From Actinomadura barringtoniae (GTDB lineage: Bacteria > Actinomycetota > Actinomycetes > Streptosporangiales > Streptosporangiaceae): a stretch of DNA of 64,000 nt. The DNA is taken from NCBI RefSeq assembly GCF_017573505.1, contig NZ_JAGEOJ010000003.1, positions 248,001 to 312,000 on the forward strand, written 5' to 3'. The number at the start of each line of letters is the position of its first letter. The stretch's first letter is position 1. A program made the position numbers and the translations under genes. The notes beneath the pieces are model-generated. The model searched no databases and was not told the DNA's origin. It worked only from the letters and a program-made list of their open reading frames with translations. Below are positions 44,080 to 53,133 of this stretch, piece by piece.

Positions 44080-44667
44080 GTGAACAGGCGGACAGATCTC
44101 GTTGAGTTGGAGTCTCTCCAGGTGAGTCTGGACGAGCGCTTCGATCACTACGTCCACATCAACTTTGACCGTTTCCCAACTAATTTCCCTGAGATAAGAA
44201 AAACTCTTGCTCACCTAGAGGCTTTCATCCGAGCAGTTGCTCTCGCCCAGTTTGTCGCAGATGCGGAGAGCAGAGGTGCCGTACTTCGGGAACGCGATAT
44301 TAAGCGCATGACCCGCCAAATCCAACACGAAACCAACCGTATCTACGCCGCGTCACTGAATATGAACTCTCCACTCATACTGGAGATGATAATTCCTGCG
44401 GGGAGTATTTCTGCCATAACAGGAGTCCTTGTCTACATGGCAAAGAATCCACAGAAGCTCGGCGAGTGGTGGCCAACCGTCCAAACAGCTTATTACAACG
44501 CTCAACGTGAAAAACTTAAGGCGAGGCGCGCTCTTGAGAAAATGGAGCGTGCGAGACCAGTAGTTGATGCACGGCCTCTAAACCAGCGCCCGACTCGTTC
44601 CGACGGCGACGTCCTTCCTCCTGGGGCAAAAGGCTGTCCCGTAACGGTCGGCCGTCTGGCCCGATGA
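44080..44667 (+). pseudogene. Hypothetical gene interrupted by the IS element
   Basis: The frame probably starts at GTG 44080 (VNRRTDLVELESLQVSLDERF); ATG 44026 is possible but sits right behind a terminator. It codes for a helical protein with one probable membrane segment (LILEMIIPAGSISAITGVLVYMA) and a basic, Arg/Lys-rich C-terminal helix. At 44631 it runs into the left end of the IS, which supplies the last 11 residues (GCPVTVGRLAR) and a stop. Joining the IS flanks restores a short tail LRPRGLAFEEE and a stop at about 45556. The gene is clearly lower in GC than all neighbours (many AAA, TTT and ATA codons), so it came from elsewhere. Function unknown. Confidence 0.6.
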
Positions 44668-45520
44668 TCTTGCTGTGGAGCAGGTGATCAGTGCGGACCG
44701 GGTCGAGTGGGTGCCGGTGTTCACAGGCTTGTCGGTGCGTCAGTTCCGCAAGCTGGTGCGGATCGTGGCAGGTCGCGGTGGTGAGCAGACCGGCACGGGC
44801 CGCCGGTGGAGCCTGCCGCTGGCCGATCGGGTGCTGCTGATCGCGGTGTATTACCGCACCAACCTGACGGTGCGGCAGGTCGCGTTGCTGTTCGGAGTGT
44901 CGAAGTCGGCCGCGCATCGGGTGGTGGACCACCTGGCCCCACTGCTGGCGCTGGCCCCGGTCACCCGGCGGTACGGCCCGGACACGGTGCTGATCGTGGA
45001 CGGCACGCTGGTGCCGACCCACGATCGGAAGGTAACCGCGCCCAGTAAGAACTACCGGTACTCGGTGAACATGCAGGTGGTCATCGACGCCAACACCCGC
45101 CTGGTCGTGGCGGTGGGCCGGCCGGTGCCGGGCAACCACAATGACTGCACCGCTTACCGTGACTCGGGCGTCGAGCGTTCCTGTCGCGGCGCGAGCGTGA
45201 TGGCCGATGGCGGCTACTTCGGAAACCGGCAGGTCATCATGCCCTACCGGCGTCCGCGCGACGGCGGCGAACTGCTCGCCTGGCAGGTCGAGCTCAACAC
45301 CATCCACAAGAAGGTCCGAGCACGCGTCGAGCACGCGTTCGCGCACATGAAGTGGTGGAACATCCTGCGCAACTGCCGCCGCAAACGCGACGGCGTCCAC
45401 CACGCCACCCGCGGCATCGCCCTCATGCGCAACCTGGCCATGACCGGCTGAGCCAGTCCCGGGCCGGTGGTGACCGACGGCGCTCATGACGAGCACATCC
45501 TGATCATTACGGGACAGCCT
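44631..45520 (+). mobile_element. IS5-type insertion sequence, about 890 bp
   Basis: Ends are inverted repeats AGGCTGTCCCGTAA (44631-44644) and its complement (45507-45520), with further scattered matches. A single transposase gene fills the inside. I could not define a clear target duplication. The terminal GGCTGTCCCGTAAT-like motif and single DDE gene match streptomycete IS5-family (IS427-like) elements. Confidence 0.9.
44675..45451 (+). CDS. IS5-family transposase (DDE_Tnp_4 type)
   Basis: 258 aa from GTG 44675. An N-terminal HTH (LTVRQVALLFGVSKSAAHRVVDHL) is followed by the DDE core: first Asp in VLIVDGTLVPTHD, second in SVMADGGYFGNRQV, and the Glu in RARVEHAFAHMKWWNILRNCRR. All catalytic residues are present in one frame, so the element should be able to move. 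Confidence 0.93.
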   Translation: MEQVISADRVEWVPVFTGLSVRQFRKLVRIVAGRGGEQTGTGRRWSLPLADRVLLIAVYYRTNLTVRQVALLFGVSKSAAHRVVDHLAPLLALAPVTRRYGPDTVLIVDGTLVPTHDRKVTAPSKNYRYSVNMQVVIDANTRLVVAVGRPVPGNHNDCTAYRDSGVERSCRGASVMADGGYFGNRQVIMPYRRPRDGGELLAWQVELNTIHKKVRARVEHAFAHMKWWNILRNCRRKRDGVHHATRGIALMRNLAMTG

Positions 45521-45691
45521 TAAGGCCACGGGGCTTGGCCTTTGAAGAGGAATGAAATCTCTCCTCGGCCCACTAACAGATGACCGGTCCCATCATCGGT
45601 TTGCCATACCTGGGCCGCCAGATGGCTCTGGAACGCGCTGCTAGCGCCCAACCCATCCGGTGGATGGGGGTTGGTGATCTGTCTCAACCCG

Positions 45692-46903
45692 TCATTGTGG
45701 TGTGGGGCTTGATCGCTCTGTCGGCTGCCACGTCCTTGAGAGCAGCACGGCCGTCGTTGCGAGGAGGACGTTGATTCCGACTACGACGGCGGCGCTGGCG
45801 GGGCCATCTAGTTCGACGAGGCGGCCGGAAAGCGCGAGTGCGATCGGGGCCATGAAGTAGGCGGGGACGATGCTCCAGGCGTTCACGCGAGCCAGGGTCT
45901 CGATCGGCAGGATCTTCTGGAGCTCGGTGATCCAGAGGGTGAGGTAGACCGCCTTGGCGACGCCTGACATGAGCATTCCCAGTGCAACGACCGTCCACGG
46001 GGCACCGCTGCCGACGAGCATCATCGGCAGGGCGGTCAAGCTCAGCAAGCTGACCGCAACGAAGATCGGACGATGTGGCTTCCAGCGAAGGGCTAGGGCC
46101 GCCCCGGCAAGTGCGCCCAGCGCTTCGGCGGCTGCGACGAGGCCCCACTCACTCGCCCCATGTCCGTGCTGGGACATGTAGAGCGGTCCGATGATCTCGA
46201 TGAACGTCGCAGTGGCCATGATGACCGTGGTGAACTGCACCGTCATCATCCACATCCAACGGTGCGCGGCGAAGTACGCCCAGCCCGCGCCGAGGTCGGC
46301 GATCGGCCGGGGTTTCCCCGCAACGCGGCGTGGCGCGTCCAGTCGTAGGAGCAGCACCAAGCCGAGGGCAGACAGCCCTCCCTTGAGGCCTGCCGCGAAG
46401 GCGGGGCCGAGGGAGCCGACCACGATGCCAGCCGACGCGAGGCCGATCAGCAGGCCTGTGGCTTCGGTCTGACCGACTAGAGCGTTGCCTGCTTGCCGTC
46501 GGTCCGGGGGAAGGAGATCGGCTGTGACACCGCGTACGGCGGGCAGGAAGAGGAAGTACGCCGTGCCAGACATCAACGCGAGCACGCACAGGCCCGGCAC
46601 AGAGGAGTGCCCGGTCAGCAGGCATGCGCCGATGGCGAGCCATGTGACGCTCGCGAGGAGTTCTGCGGCGGCCAGGACGTGATGCCGTTTGAAGCGGTCT
46701 CCGAGGACGCCGCCCGCCAGGATCAGGACGGCCGGTAGTCCTTTACAGGCGACCACGAGCGAGATCGCGCTGGGGCTGTAGCCGAGGTCTTTCATGCCCC
46801 AGACGAGCGCGACCTGCCCGAAGCCGACTCCAGCGGACGAGAGAAGTCGTGCCGCGAACAGCGGGGATACAGCAGGGTTAGCGGCCAGGCGCAGTGCCGT
46901 CAT
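45692..46903 (-). CDS. MFS transporter (drug or peptide exporter)
   Basis: 403 aa; ATG 46903 overlaps the stop of the S9 peptidase gene as ATGA, so the two are coupled. About twelve hydrophobic segments with the MFS signature loop GGVLGDRFKRHHVLAAAELLAS after TM2. It resembles the MFS_3/DHA1 exporters used for drug efflux. It is the last gene of a three-gene unit with an S9 peptidase and a TrmB/LuxR-like regulator. Confidence 0.9.
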   Translation of the reverse strand: MTALRLAANPAVSPLFAARLLSSAGVGFGQVALVWGMKDLGYSPSAISLVVACKGLPAVLILAGGVLGDRFKRHHVLAAAELLASVTWLAIGACLLTGHSSVPGLCVLALMSGTAYFLFLPAVRGVTADLLPPDRRQAGNALVGQTEATGLLIGLASAGIVVGSLGPAFAAGLKGGLSALGLVLLLRLDAPRRVAGKPRPIADLGAGWAYFAAHRWMWMMTVQFTTVIMATATFIEIIGPLYMSQHGHGASEWGLVAAAEALGALAGAALALRWKPHRPIFVAVSLLSLTALPMMLVGSGAPWTVVALGMLMSGVAKAVYLTLWITELQKILPIETLARVNAWSIVPAYFMAPIALALSGRLVELDGPASAAVVVGINVLLATTAVLLSRTWQPTERSSPTPQ

Positions 46904-48696
46904 TGTCCGTTGCCACGGAGATGAGCGACGAGGAAGGCGGCGGCTTCGGAGTACGCCCGTATCTCGTTCGCCTGGATGACGAACCCGTGTCCTTCATCGG
47001 GGAAAACCTCGTAGCGGACCTCGACACCGCGGGCGCGCAGCCGGTCGACCAGGCCGTCCGATTCCGCGCGCGGAACGCGAGGATCACGGGCGCCTTGAAG
47101 CACCAGGAGCGGTGCGTTGATCGCGTCGGCATGCGTGATGGGAGACCTGCTGAGCAGGAGCTCTGCGTCGGCTTCGGGGTTGCCGAGAACAGTGTCGACG
47201 TAAGTCCGCCAGGTGGGTGGCGCTTCTTCGGCGAGGGTGATGAGGTTGCTCGGGCCGCAGACCGACACGCCGGCTGCCCAGGGATAGGGCAGGCGCGCCA
47301 GGCAGGACAGCGCGGCGAACCCACCGTAGGAGCCGCCGAAGACCGCGATGCGGTCGGGGACGATTTCGGGTCGGGTGCCGAGGTAGCGAACGGCATGATC
47401 CAAGTCGTCTAGATCAACGCCTCCCCAGTCACGGTAGATGAGCTTCTGGTACGCGCTTCCGTAGCCCGTCGAGCCCGCGATGTTGGGTGCGAACACGGCT
47501 ATGTCTTGGTCGAGCAGGTATTGGTAGAGGGCTGCGTACCGTGGACGTTCCTGTCCCTCGGGACCGCCGTGGATCGACAGCAGCACCGGGTGGGGGCCGG
47601 GGGTTCGTGGCCGGTAGAGGAAGCCGGGTACTGTCCGGCCGTCAGCCGTGGGATAGGCGACCAGCTCGGGTCCGATCGGTTCGATCACGTGCAGGGCCGG
47701 CGGGCGGGCGTCGGTCAGGTAGCGGAGGCTGCCATCGTTCAGATCGAGGAGCCCGATCTCCTCGGGGCGGGCAGGGGTGTCCAGAAGTACGGCGGCATGC
47801 TGCCCGTCGTCCGCCAACGCCAGGGTCGAGATGACGCCGCTGGGGACGTCCAGCCGTGTGGGGGTTCGGTCGTCCCGTCGCGTGTAGAGGACTGAGCTCC
47901 CCGCTTCGTTAACGACCCAGGCCAGCGTTCCGTTGGCCGCGTCCAGAAGTTCGACGTTCCAGTCCTGCTGCACGACTGGGCTCAGGGTCTCGTCCGCGAG
48001 GTTGTAGAAGGCTGCGGCGGTGAAACCCCATAGATCGGTTAGCAGGTAGAAGCCCGATGAATCTTGGGCCCAGACCTGCGGCTCGAAGAGGGCCGGACCG
48101 TGCGTCTCGGTGACGCATTGCGGCTTGGTTTCAGGCTCAGCGAGGTCGATCAGATAGATCGCGATCTCGGTATTGGACCGAAAGCCCGAGGCCAGCAGCC
48201 ACCGGGCGTCCGGGGAGATCCCTGCCGCAGCGAACGCCACACCGGCCGGCGGCTCGATGCGCTGTTCGTCGCTGGTCGTCAAGTCATGGATCAGCAGGTC
48301 TTGAACGGTGCGATCGCGATCGTTGGCCGCGTAGAGCAGGTAGCGCCCGGTCGGGTCGAAGGGATCCGTCGCCAGCACGCGCTGGCAGTCCGGACCCTCG
48401 ATGATCTGGGTCGGCTCGCTTCCGTCGAGCTTCACGCGGAAGATCCCGTACTGCTCGTCGCCCTCGTGGTCGGCGGTGAACAACACGCTGGCGCCGTCGG
48501 GGGACCAGGAGACCTGCCTGACGATCCGTCCCGGTAGTTGGGCGAGCTTGCGAGGCGTACCGCCGGACGAGGCCACCACCCACAGAGCCGACCGGCCGCC
48601 GGCGTTACTCGAATAGGCCAGGAGATCCGAGCCGGGTGAGAACGCCAGGTCGTGTTGGAAACGCTGACGGGGAACGAAGTCCTCGTACGGGGGCAT
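46900..48696 (-). CDS. S9-family serine peptidase (prolyl oligopeptidase/acylaminoacyl peptidase-like)
   Basis: 598 aa from ATG 48696. N-terminal beta-propeller (to about 340) with WD-like repeats (DLAFSPGSDLLAYSS, VSWSPDGASVLFTAD, GISPDARWLLASG). C-terminal alpha/beta hydrolase with the nucleophile in GGSYGGF near 455, Asp in QGARDPRVP near 545 and His in DEGHGF near 577. There is no signal peptide, so it acts in the cytosol on short peptides or acylated peptides. Genomic coupling to an exporter and a regulator suggests handling of a peptide-like compound. Confidence 0.93.
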   Translation of the reverse strand: MPPYEDFVPRQRFQHDLAFSPGSDLLAYSSNAGGRSALWVVASSGGTPRKLAQLPGRIVRQVSWSPDGASVLFTADHEGDEQYGIFRVKLDGSEPTQIIEGPDCQRVLATDPFDPTGRYLLYAANDRDRTVQDLLIHDLTTSDEQRIEPPAGVAFAAAGISPDARWLLASGFRSNTEIAIYLIDLAEPETKPQCVTETHGPALFEPQVWAQDSSGFYLLTDLWGFTAAAFYNLADETLSPVVQQDWNVELLDAANGTLAWVVNEAGSSVLYTRRDDRTPTRLDVPSGVISTLALADDGQHAAVLLDTPARPEEIGLLDLNDGSLRYLTDARPPALHVIEPIGPELVAYPTADGRTVPGFLYRPRTPGPHPVLLSIHGGPEGQERPRYAALYQYLLDQDIAVFAPNIAGSTGYGSAYQKLIYRDWGGVDLDDLDHAVRYLGTRPEIVPDRIAVFGGSYGGFAALSCLARLPYPWAAGVSVCGPSNLITLAEEAPPTWRTYVDTVLGNPEADAELLLSRSPITHADAINAPLLVLQGARDPRVPRAESDGLVDRLRARGVEVRYEVFPDEGHGFVIQANEIRAYSEAAAFLVAHLRGNGQ

Positions 48697-48721
48697 GGTG
48701 TCGCGGAACCCTTTCACGTGG

Positions 48722-49717
48722 CTACTTGATCCAGCCGCGCCGGACGGCGGCGGCTCCAGCGGCGAAGCGCGAGGGAGCACCGAGCTCCTCGCGGATGGCG
48801 GTGATCCGTCGGCGAACGGTTGTGGCGCTGATCTTCAGCCGGCGCGCGATGCCTTCGTCTTCAATCCCCTGCGCAAGGAGCTCGAGGATCGCGCGCAGCT
48901 CGTCCGTCAGCGGACTGTCGGGTTGAACCGCTCCGACAGGCGTCGCGCGCTCCCACAGCAGCTCGAAGTATTCGCGCAGCGCCGCCACGATTACCGGCGA
49001 GCGCACCAGGGCCGCCCCCGTCATCCCGGTCGGGCCCAGCGGAAGCATCGCCACGCTCCCGTCGGCGAGCTTCATCTTCATCCCGACGCTCGCGAGCAGG
49101 CGCGCCTCTTCGCCCAGCTCAGCAGCATTCTCGATGTTCTTGGCTGCGACCGGATGTTCGGCGCACCGGCTCTCGTAGATGGTGCGACGGCGTACGCCGT
49201 GCCGGAGAGCCGGCGGCGGAGCGACGATGGTCGTCTCGTCGATCGGACGATCGCCGAGATAGTTCTCCAAGGTCAGCCAGTCATGCCTGGCGGCGTTGAC
49301 CAGCACACCGGACAACCGAGTGATCTCTTCAGGCTCGGTGACGACCTGGATGAGTCCACTCGCTGAGCCGTTTCCGCCTGCGACAGGAGCTGGACATGCC
49401 TCGGCGAGGCGTCGGTGTCCGGCCAGGAAGCGCTCATGCTCCTGCGCCAGGCGCTGGTTCATCTCGGTCAGCACGCCTTGGAGGGCCAGATCGGGTGGGG
49501 CCGGAATCAGTCTGGGTTCGTCCCCGGGGTCCGGACGTCTATAGGCCATGCCCCGCTCGATGAGAGCGGCGACAACGTCGGTCCCGCCAAGGACCTCGGT
49601 CGCCTCGCTCGACGGGCATCCCCTTATCTCCACCAAGGATCGATACGCGCTGTACACCTCGTCAGGGACGATCCCCTCCAGGAGTCGCGCTTCAGGATCA
49701 GTTCCAGAGTCCGTCAC
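48722..49717 (-). CDS. TrmB/LuxR-type transcriptional regulator
   Basis: 331 aa from ATG 49717. The N-terminal 80 residues form a TrmB-like winged helix (EVYSAYRSLVEIRGCPSSEATEVLGGTDVVAALIERGMAYRRP). The middle is a PLD-like ligand region found in such actinobacterial regulators (YESRCAEHPVAAKNIENAAELGEEARLL). The C-terminus has a LuxR-type HTH (LTDELRAILELLAQGIEDEGIARRLKISATTVRRRITAIREELGA). It lies 25 bases before the S9 peptidase gene and likely regulates it. A small dyad (49735-49748) lies 18 bases upstream. Confidence 0.88.
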   Translation of the reverse strand: MTDSGTDPEARLLEGIVPDEVYSAYRSLVEIRGCPSSEATEVLGGTDVVAALIERGMAYRRPDPGDEPRLIPAPPDLALQGVLTEMNQRLAQEHERFLAGHRRLAEACPAPVAGGNGSASGLIQVVTEPEEITRLSGVLVNAARHDWLTLENYLGDRPIDETTIVAPPPALRHGVRRRTIYESRCAEHPVAAKNIENAAELGEEARLLASVGMKMKLADGSVAMLPLGPTGMTGAALVRSPVIVAALREYFELLWERATPVGAVQPDSPLTDELRAILELLAQGIEDEGIARRLKISATTVRRRITAIREELGAPSRFAAGAAAVRRGWIK

Positions 49718-49734
49718 GTCACTCCACTACAGAA

Positions 49735-49748
49735 AGCAATGGATTGCT
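49735..49748. promoter_or_regulatory. Perfect dyad AGCAAT-GG-ATTGCT before the TrmB/LuxR gene
   Basis: The 6-base arms are perfect and lie just upstream of the regulator's start, where an autoregulatory operator or the promoter is expected. Confidence 0.45.
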
Positions 49749-49994
49749 ACACAGAGTAACTCTACTGCCAAAGCAGTGACGACTCATGGCCAGTGACTAG
49801 AACTCGTCGCCCCCGCTCTGCGGTGTGTCTTGGACGCCAGAACCCTGTCTCACCTGGCCTTCTACAAGCCACTACCGACGGCGCCAACTGAACCGTCGGG
49901 GTCAGTTCTTGTCTTGGGCAGTTTGGACAGCGTCTCTGACCTGGGGATTCAGGTTCCATGGAGACCAGCGAACGAGCGAGGACCAGGAGCCACA

Positions 49995-50663
49995 GTGACC
50001 GACAGCCCTCAAGGACCCGCCGCAACGAGCCACCTTCCCGCCGCCTCTAGCCCAGACCTTGCCTACCGCTCACGCACTCCAGAACCGACCAGCGAACTCG
50101 ACAAGACCGACCATCCGATGCATCAGGCCGCCTCCCAGACTTGCCCGACGCCAACCAGAGCGCGGCTTCTTCGCGACATCGCGCGGCCAGTGCACAGCGG
50201 GATCGTAGGGCCGTACGCGAACGATTGGCTGCGGGCAGCCTTCGTCGAAGCGCTCGTCAGCGACGAACGTCTGCCCGATGTCGTCACCACGCGACATGAC
50301 TTGGACCTCATGCTCTGTGGCCGGGCTGACCAACTCGCCCTAGTCGAACTTGAAGATCGCCTTCATGTGTTCGGGGCATTGGAGGAGGCGATCGAGCATC
50401 TCGAAACCATGGCCGACCGCATTCGTTCAGGCCAAGGCGCACCTACAGCCATATGGTTCGCCACACCGGGGCAGGACTCCGACGTCGTCTATCAGACGAT
50501 AGAGTATTGGGCCGGCCTCGATTTGATCGCTCTCCTGCGTGGACCCTGGCCTCACGGCCCCAGCCACTATCCTCAACCGGCTCATCGACCGATCAGCCGC
50601 TCGCAGGCGTTCACCGCGCAACCCGTGAACGACTCGATCGTGCTCCTCAGGGAGATCGGCTAG
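49995..50663 (+). CDS. Hypothetical protein, possible PD-(D/E)XK-like fold
   Basis: GTG 49995 is preferred since GGAG lies six bases upstream; 222 aa. The first 60 residues are polar and Pro/Ser-rich. Then follow RARLLRDIARPVHSGIVGPYANDWLRAAFVEALVSDERLPDVVTT and DLDLMLCGRADQLALVELEDRLHVFGALEEAIEHLETMADRI. The D...E-x-E-D pattern in strands around RADQLALVELED recalls nuclease-fold proteins, but the usual Lys is Glu, so it may be inactive or unrelated. It faces the relaxase gene (convergent, 52 bases apart) and lies in the mobilisation region. Confidence 0.55.
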   Translation: MTDSPQGPAATSHLPAASSPDLAYRSRTPEPTSELDKTDHPMHQAASQTCPTPTRARLLRDIARPVHSGIVGPYANDWLRAAFVEALVSDERLPDVVTTRHDLDLMLCGRADQLALVELEDRLHVFGALEEAIEHLETMADRIRSGQGAPTAIWFATPGQDSDVVYQTIEYWAGLDLIALLRGPWPHGPSHYPQPAHRPISRSQAFTAQPVNDSIVLLREIG

Positions 50664-50715
50664 CCACACGGCAATCAGCTGCCGTGACGCGGGGGCGCGG
50701 ACGCCGCGACCGACA

Positions 50716-52566
50716 TCAGACGTTGCGCTTGCCCGTTGCAGGGGGAATCTGATCACCCTTCCGGAGTGAGTGCGGATCAGCGGCGTCCCTCTCAAACGCG
50801 CTACTTGCTCTCGTGGAGATCGTCGACCATGGGGTCGGAAAGCCGGTCATAGCGAGATCGCTGGGGTCGCGGACACCGGGCTTGGTCATCCAGCAGGCGG
50901 AGGGGAGATGGCCGATCCGGCGAAGGCACTGGCCTGCTTCGCCACAGGCCTGCGCCTGGACGTCGCGGTGCTGACTGCGATGGAGCGGGGCAATGGCGTC
51001 CACGAGAACGATGAGGGCTTTGGTCAACGTCTCAACCGTCCCGGCCACGGCGGATTCAACGCGGCCAGCCAGCAAGAGAAGTCGCGCGGCCGTTCGTAAC
51101 CCGTTTCCGGCTGGGGTGGGTTGTGGGATCCGTCCGTAGGGAGCCCGGGCAGCGCGATCGTAGGCGTCAGCGGCTCGGCGCAGATGCGGATTGCCTGTCG
51201 CCCTGGCGGCCGAGCGCAAGATGTCAGCTGCTGCCCAGCAGGCGTCCCGAGCGGCGTGCGGGTCAATGACCGTGCAGCGGCGAATCTGAGCCGTGGCGTA
51301 AGCGGCGGCGCGGGCCGCGTCATCGTAGATCGCCCGGCGTTCCTCGCTGCTAAGGACGGCGTGGTCGCACCGGTCGTGCGCACCGCCGTTCCATCTGCGT
51401 TGCAAGCGTGGCCAGGTGAGATCCTCGGCAAGACGTCCTCCGGTGAGCCAGAGAGGTTTCCCGTCACTGCCGAGCAGGTCAGGCAGGCTGACTGCGTAGC
51501 CGGTGACCTGGCCCGGCTCCACGGTGCTGAGCCGCTGACGGATCAGCAGCCCGGCCCGGTGAAGGCTGTCGAAGAATTCATCGGGGGTGCGCGCCTGATC
51601 CGCCGCTTGGCGGACGGTGGTCCGCAGGACGGCCCGCGCGGACCGTTCAGACAGGTGCCGTCCGGATACCGGCTGGTAGTCCGCGGATGGCGGCCCGGCC
51701 GGACCAGAGTGCGGACCGGGCCGGGTCCAGCGAGCCCGCAGCTTGGGCAGGGTGAGGTCTGCGGCCAGCTTTCCTCCGCCGTACCAGACCGGCTGACCGG
51801 CCGCGGTCCGGTCGTCGGGGAGCGCGACCGCGTAGCCGGTCACCTGGTCCGGCTGACGCTGGCTGACCCGGCGGCGGACCAGCAGGCCTTCGGCCTGCAG
51901 GAGCGCGAAGAACTCACCTTCGGTCCGAGCTCCAGCCGCGGCGGTCTGCACGGACCGACGCAGGACTGTACGGGGCGGCTCGGTCCGGCCGTTGCGGATC
52001 GCCTTCTCCGTCTCGCCACGGCTGGTCCGCCGGGCGGCCGTCCGGTCCGCTGGCGCGGTCCGGCGCAGTCCTAAGCGGTCCTCGGCGGCACGGCAGGCTT
52101 CCCGTACGCGGTAACCGTCGTTCCATACCTCGGGCCGTACCCCGTCGGTCCGGGCCAGGGTCGCAACGATGTGAATGTGATCGTCCGCGTGCCGGACCGC
52201 GATCCAGCGGACCGAGTCATCGTCTCCAGGTGGCGCAAGGCCCGTGCGCGCCATGATGTCGGCGGCGATCTGGGCCCATTGCTGGTCAGTAAGGATCGGG
52301 TCTTCGGGCGCGGCACGAACGGGCAGATGCCATACGGGCTTGCGGTAGCTGTGTTCCCCCAAGGCCGCGAGCGGCTGAGTCAGCAGGCCATCCAACTGCC
52401 GGAAATCAAGGCCGCCACCAGTCCGGATGGTCGGCTCCAGTTCGGCCGGGCTCCGAAACCCCGCGACGATCCGCGGGTTGTGATGCTCCTCGTCCCTGCC
52501 TGGCCCGTACAGGTACCGGATCAGGCCCTGCACGCGCTGTCCACGCAGCACCTTCCCGATCATCAC
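50716..52566 (-). CDS. Relaxase/mobilisation nuclease with a duplicated accessory domain
   Basis: 616 aa from GTG 52566 (MMIGKVLRGQRVQGLIRYLYG). The N-terminal domain is a MobA/VirD2-like relaxase: a possible catalytic Tyr in the first 25 residues or Y74, and the metal-binding HADDHIH at 126-132. Next come two copies of a domain of about 80 residues: about 201-280 (TEGEFFALLQAEGLLVRRR, DQVTGYAVALP, GGKLAADLTLPKLRARW) and about 312-391 (TPDEFFDSLHRAGLLIRQR, GQVTGYAVSLP, GGRLAEDLTWPRLQRRW). The C-terminus is helical. Relaxases nick oriT and lead the strand in conjugation. The MobC gene is 52 bases upstream on the same strand. Confidence 0.9.
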   Translation of the reverse strand: MMIGKVLRGQRVQGLIRYLYGPGRDEEHHNPRIVAGFRSPAELEPTIRTGGGLDFRQLDGLLTQPLAALGEHSYRKPVWHLPVRAAPEDPILTDQQWAQIAADIMARTGLAPPGDDDSVRWIAVRHADDHIHIVATLARTDGVRPEVWNDGYRVREACRAAEDRLGLRRTAPADRTAARRTSRGETEKAIRNGRTEPPRTVLRRSVQTAAAGARTEGEFFALLQAEGLLVRRRVSQRQPDQVTGYAVALPDDRTAAGQPVWYGGGKLAADLTLPKLRARWTRPGPHSGPAGPPSADYQPVSGRHLSERSARAVLRTTVRQAADQARTPDEFFDSLHRAGLLIRQRLSTVEPGQVTGYAVSLPDLLGSDGKPLWLTGGRLAEDLTWPRLQRRWNGGAHDRCDHAVLSSEERRAIYDDAARAAAYATAQIRRCTVIDPHAARDACWAAADILRSAARATGNPHLRRAADAYDRAARAPYGRIPQPTPAGNGLRTAARLLLLAGRVESAVAGTVETLTKALIVLVDAIAPLHRSQHRDVQAQACGEAGQCLRRIGHLPSACWMTKPGVRDPSDLAMTGFPTPWSTISTRASSAFERDAADPHSLRKGDQIPPATGKRNV

Positions 52567-52618
52567 TGGCCGCCGTCAGCCGCACGGGCACGATCAGACG
52601 GCGGCCGGCGACGGGTGG

Positions 52619-53041
52619 TCACGGGAGCCTGATCCGGAGTTCATCAGCGAGGTCATCGAGCTTGCCGACGGTACGCGCGCAGGCTTGCGCGTACCAACGA
52701 AGCTGCTCGGGCAGTTCCCCCGAATGCAGGGCCGCCACCGCCTGATTGAGATTGATCCCGATGCGGCGGACCTGACCGGCGGAATGCATCACCGCCGTCA
52801 GCGACTCACGCAACAGCGCGTACTCCGGTCGCGCGGCTCCACGCGCCGCCGCCATAGCTACCTGCGCGGCGAACGCACCGTTAGCCAGATGCTCCTTCTC
52901 GGCCGCCGCAGACAAGACGCCATACTCCTCCTCCGACAACCGGAGCCTCACCACACGAGAGCGCCGCGGGTTAACGTGCGAGCGGCGGTTCCGTCGCCGC
53001 GAGATCCCTGATGGCCCCGGCGGACCCTCCCAATCACTCAA
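52619..53041 (-). CDS. MobC-like relaxosome protein
   Basis: TTG 53041 has AAGGGGG nine bases upstream; 140 aa (the frame is open further upstream through the hairpin region, which is unlikely to be coding). A basic N-terminus with ribbon-helix-helix character (RRRNRRSHVNPRRSRVVRLRLSEEEYGVLSAAAEKEHL) is followed by the MobC core RESLTAVMHSAGQVRRIGINLNQAVAALHSGELPEQL. MobC proteins bind oriT and help the relaxase. Gene order MobC then relaxase is the normal one. Confidence 0.9.
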   Translation of the reverse strand: MSDWEGPPGPSGISRRRNRRSHVNPRRSRVVRLRLSEEEYGVLSAAAEKEHLANGAFAAQVAMAAARGAARPEYALLRESLTAVMHSAGQVRRIGINLNQAVAALHSGELPEQLRWYAQACARTVGKLDDLADELRIRLP

Positions 53042-53084
53042 GCTATGATCCCCCTTGTTGGATCGCGCCCGATCCCACCCCAAC

Positions 53085-53133
53085 TTGTGGGGACCGCGCA
53101 CGGTCCCCACAACCGAAAAGGGGCACCTTTTCC
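53085..53133. other. oriT-like double hairpin upstream of MobC
   Basis: First dyad: TTGTGGGGACC (53085-53095) with its perfect complement (53102-53112), loop GCGCAC. Second dyad: GAAAAGG (53116-53122) with CCTTTTC, followed by an AT-rich run. The pair lies 44 bases upstream of the MobC start, the classic place of oriT, with a dyad next to an AT-rich stretch where nicking may occur. The nic site itself cannot be placed. Confidence 0.5.

Noticed and set aside
49762..50025. Minus-strand frame (87 codons) as a possible precursor peptide for the S9/MFS cassette
   Set aside because: No leader-core layout and no ribosome binding site; it overlaps the start region of the plus-strand gene at 49995.
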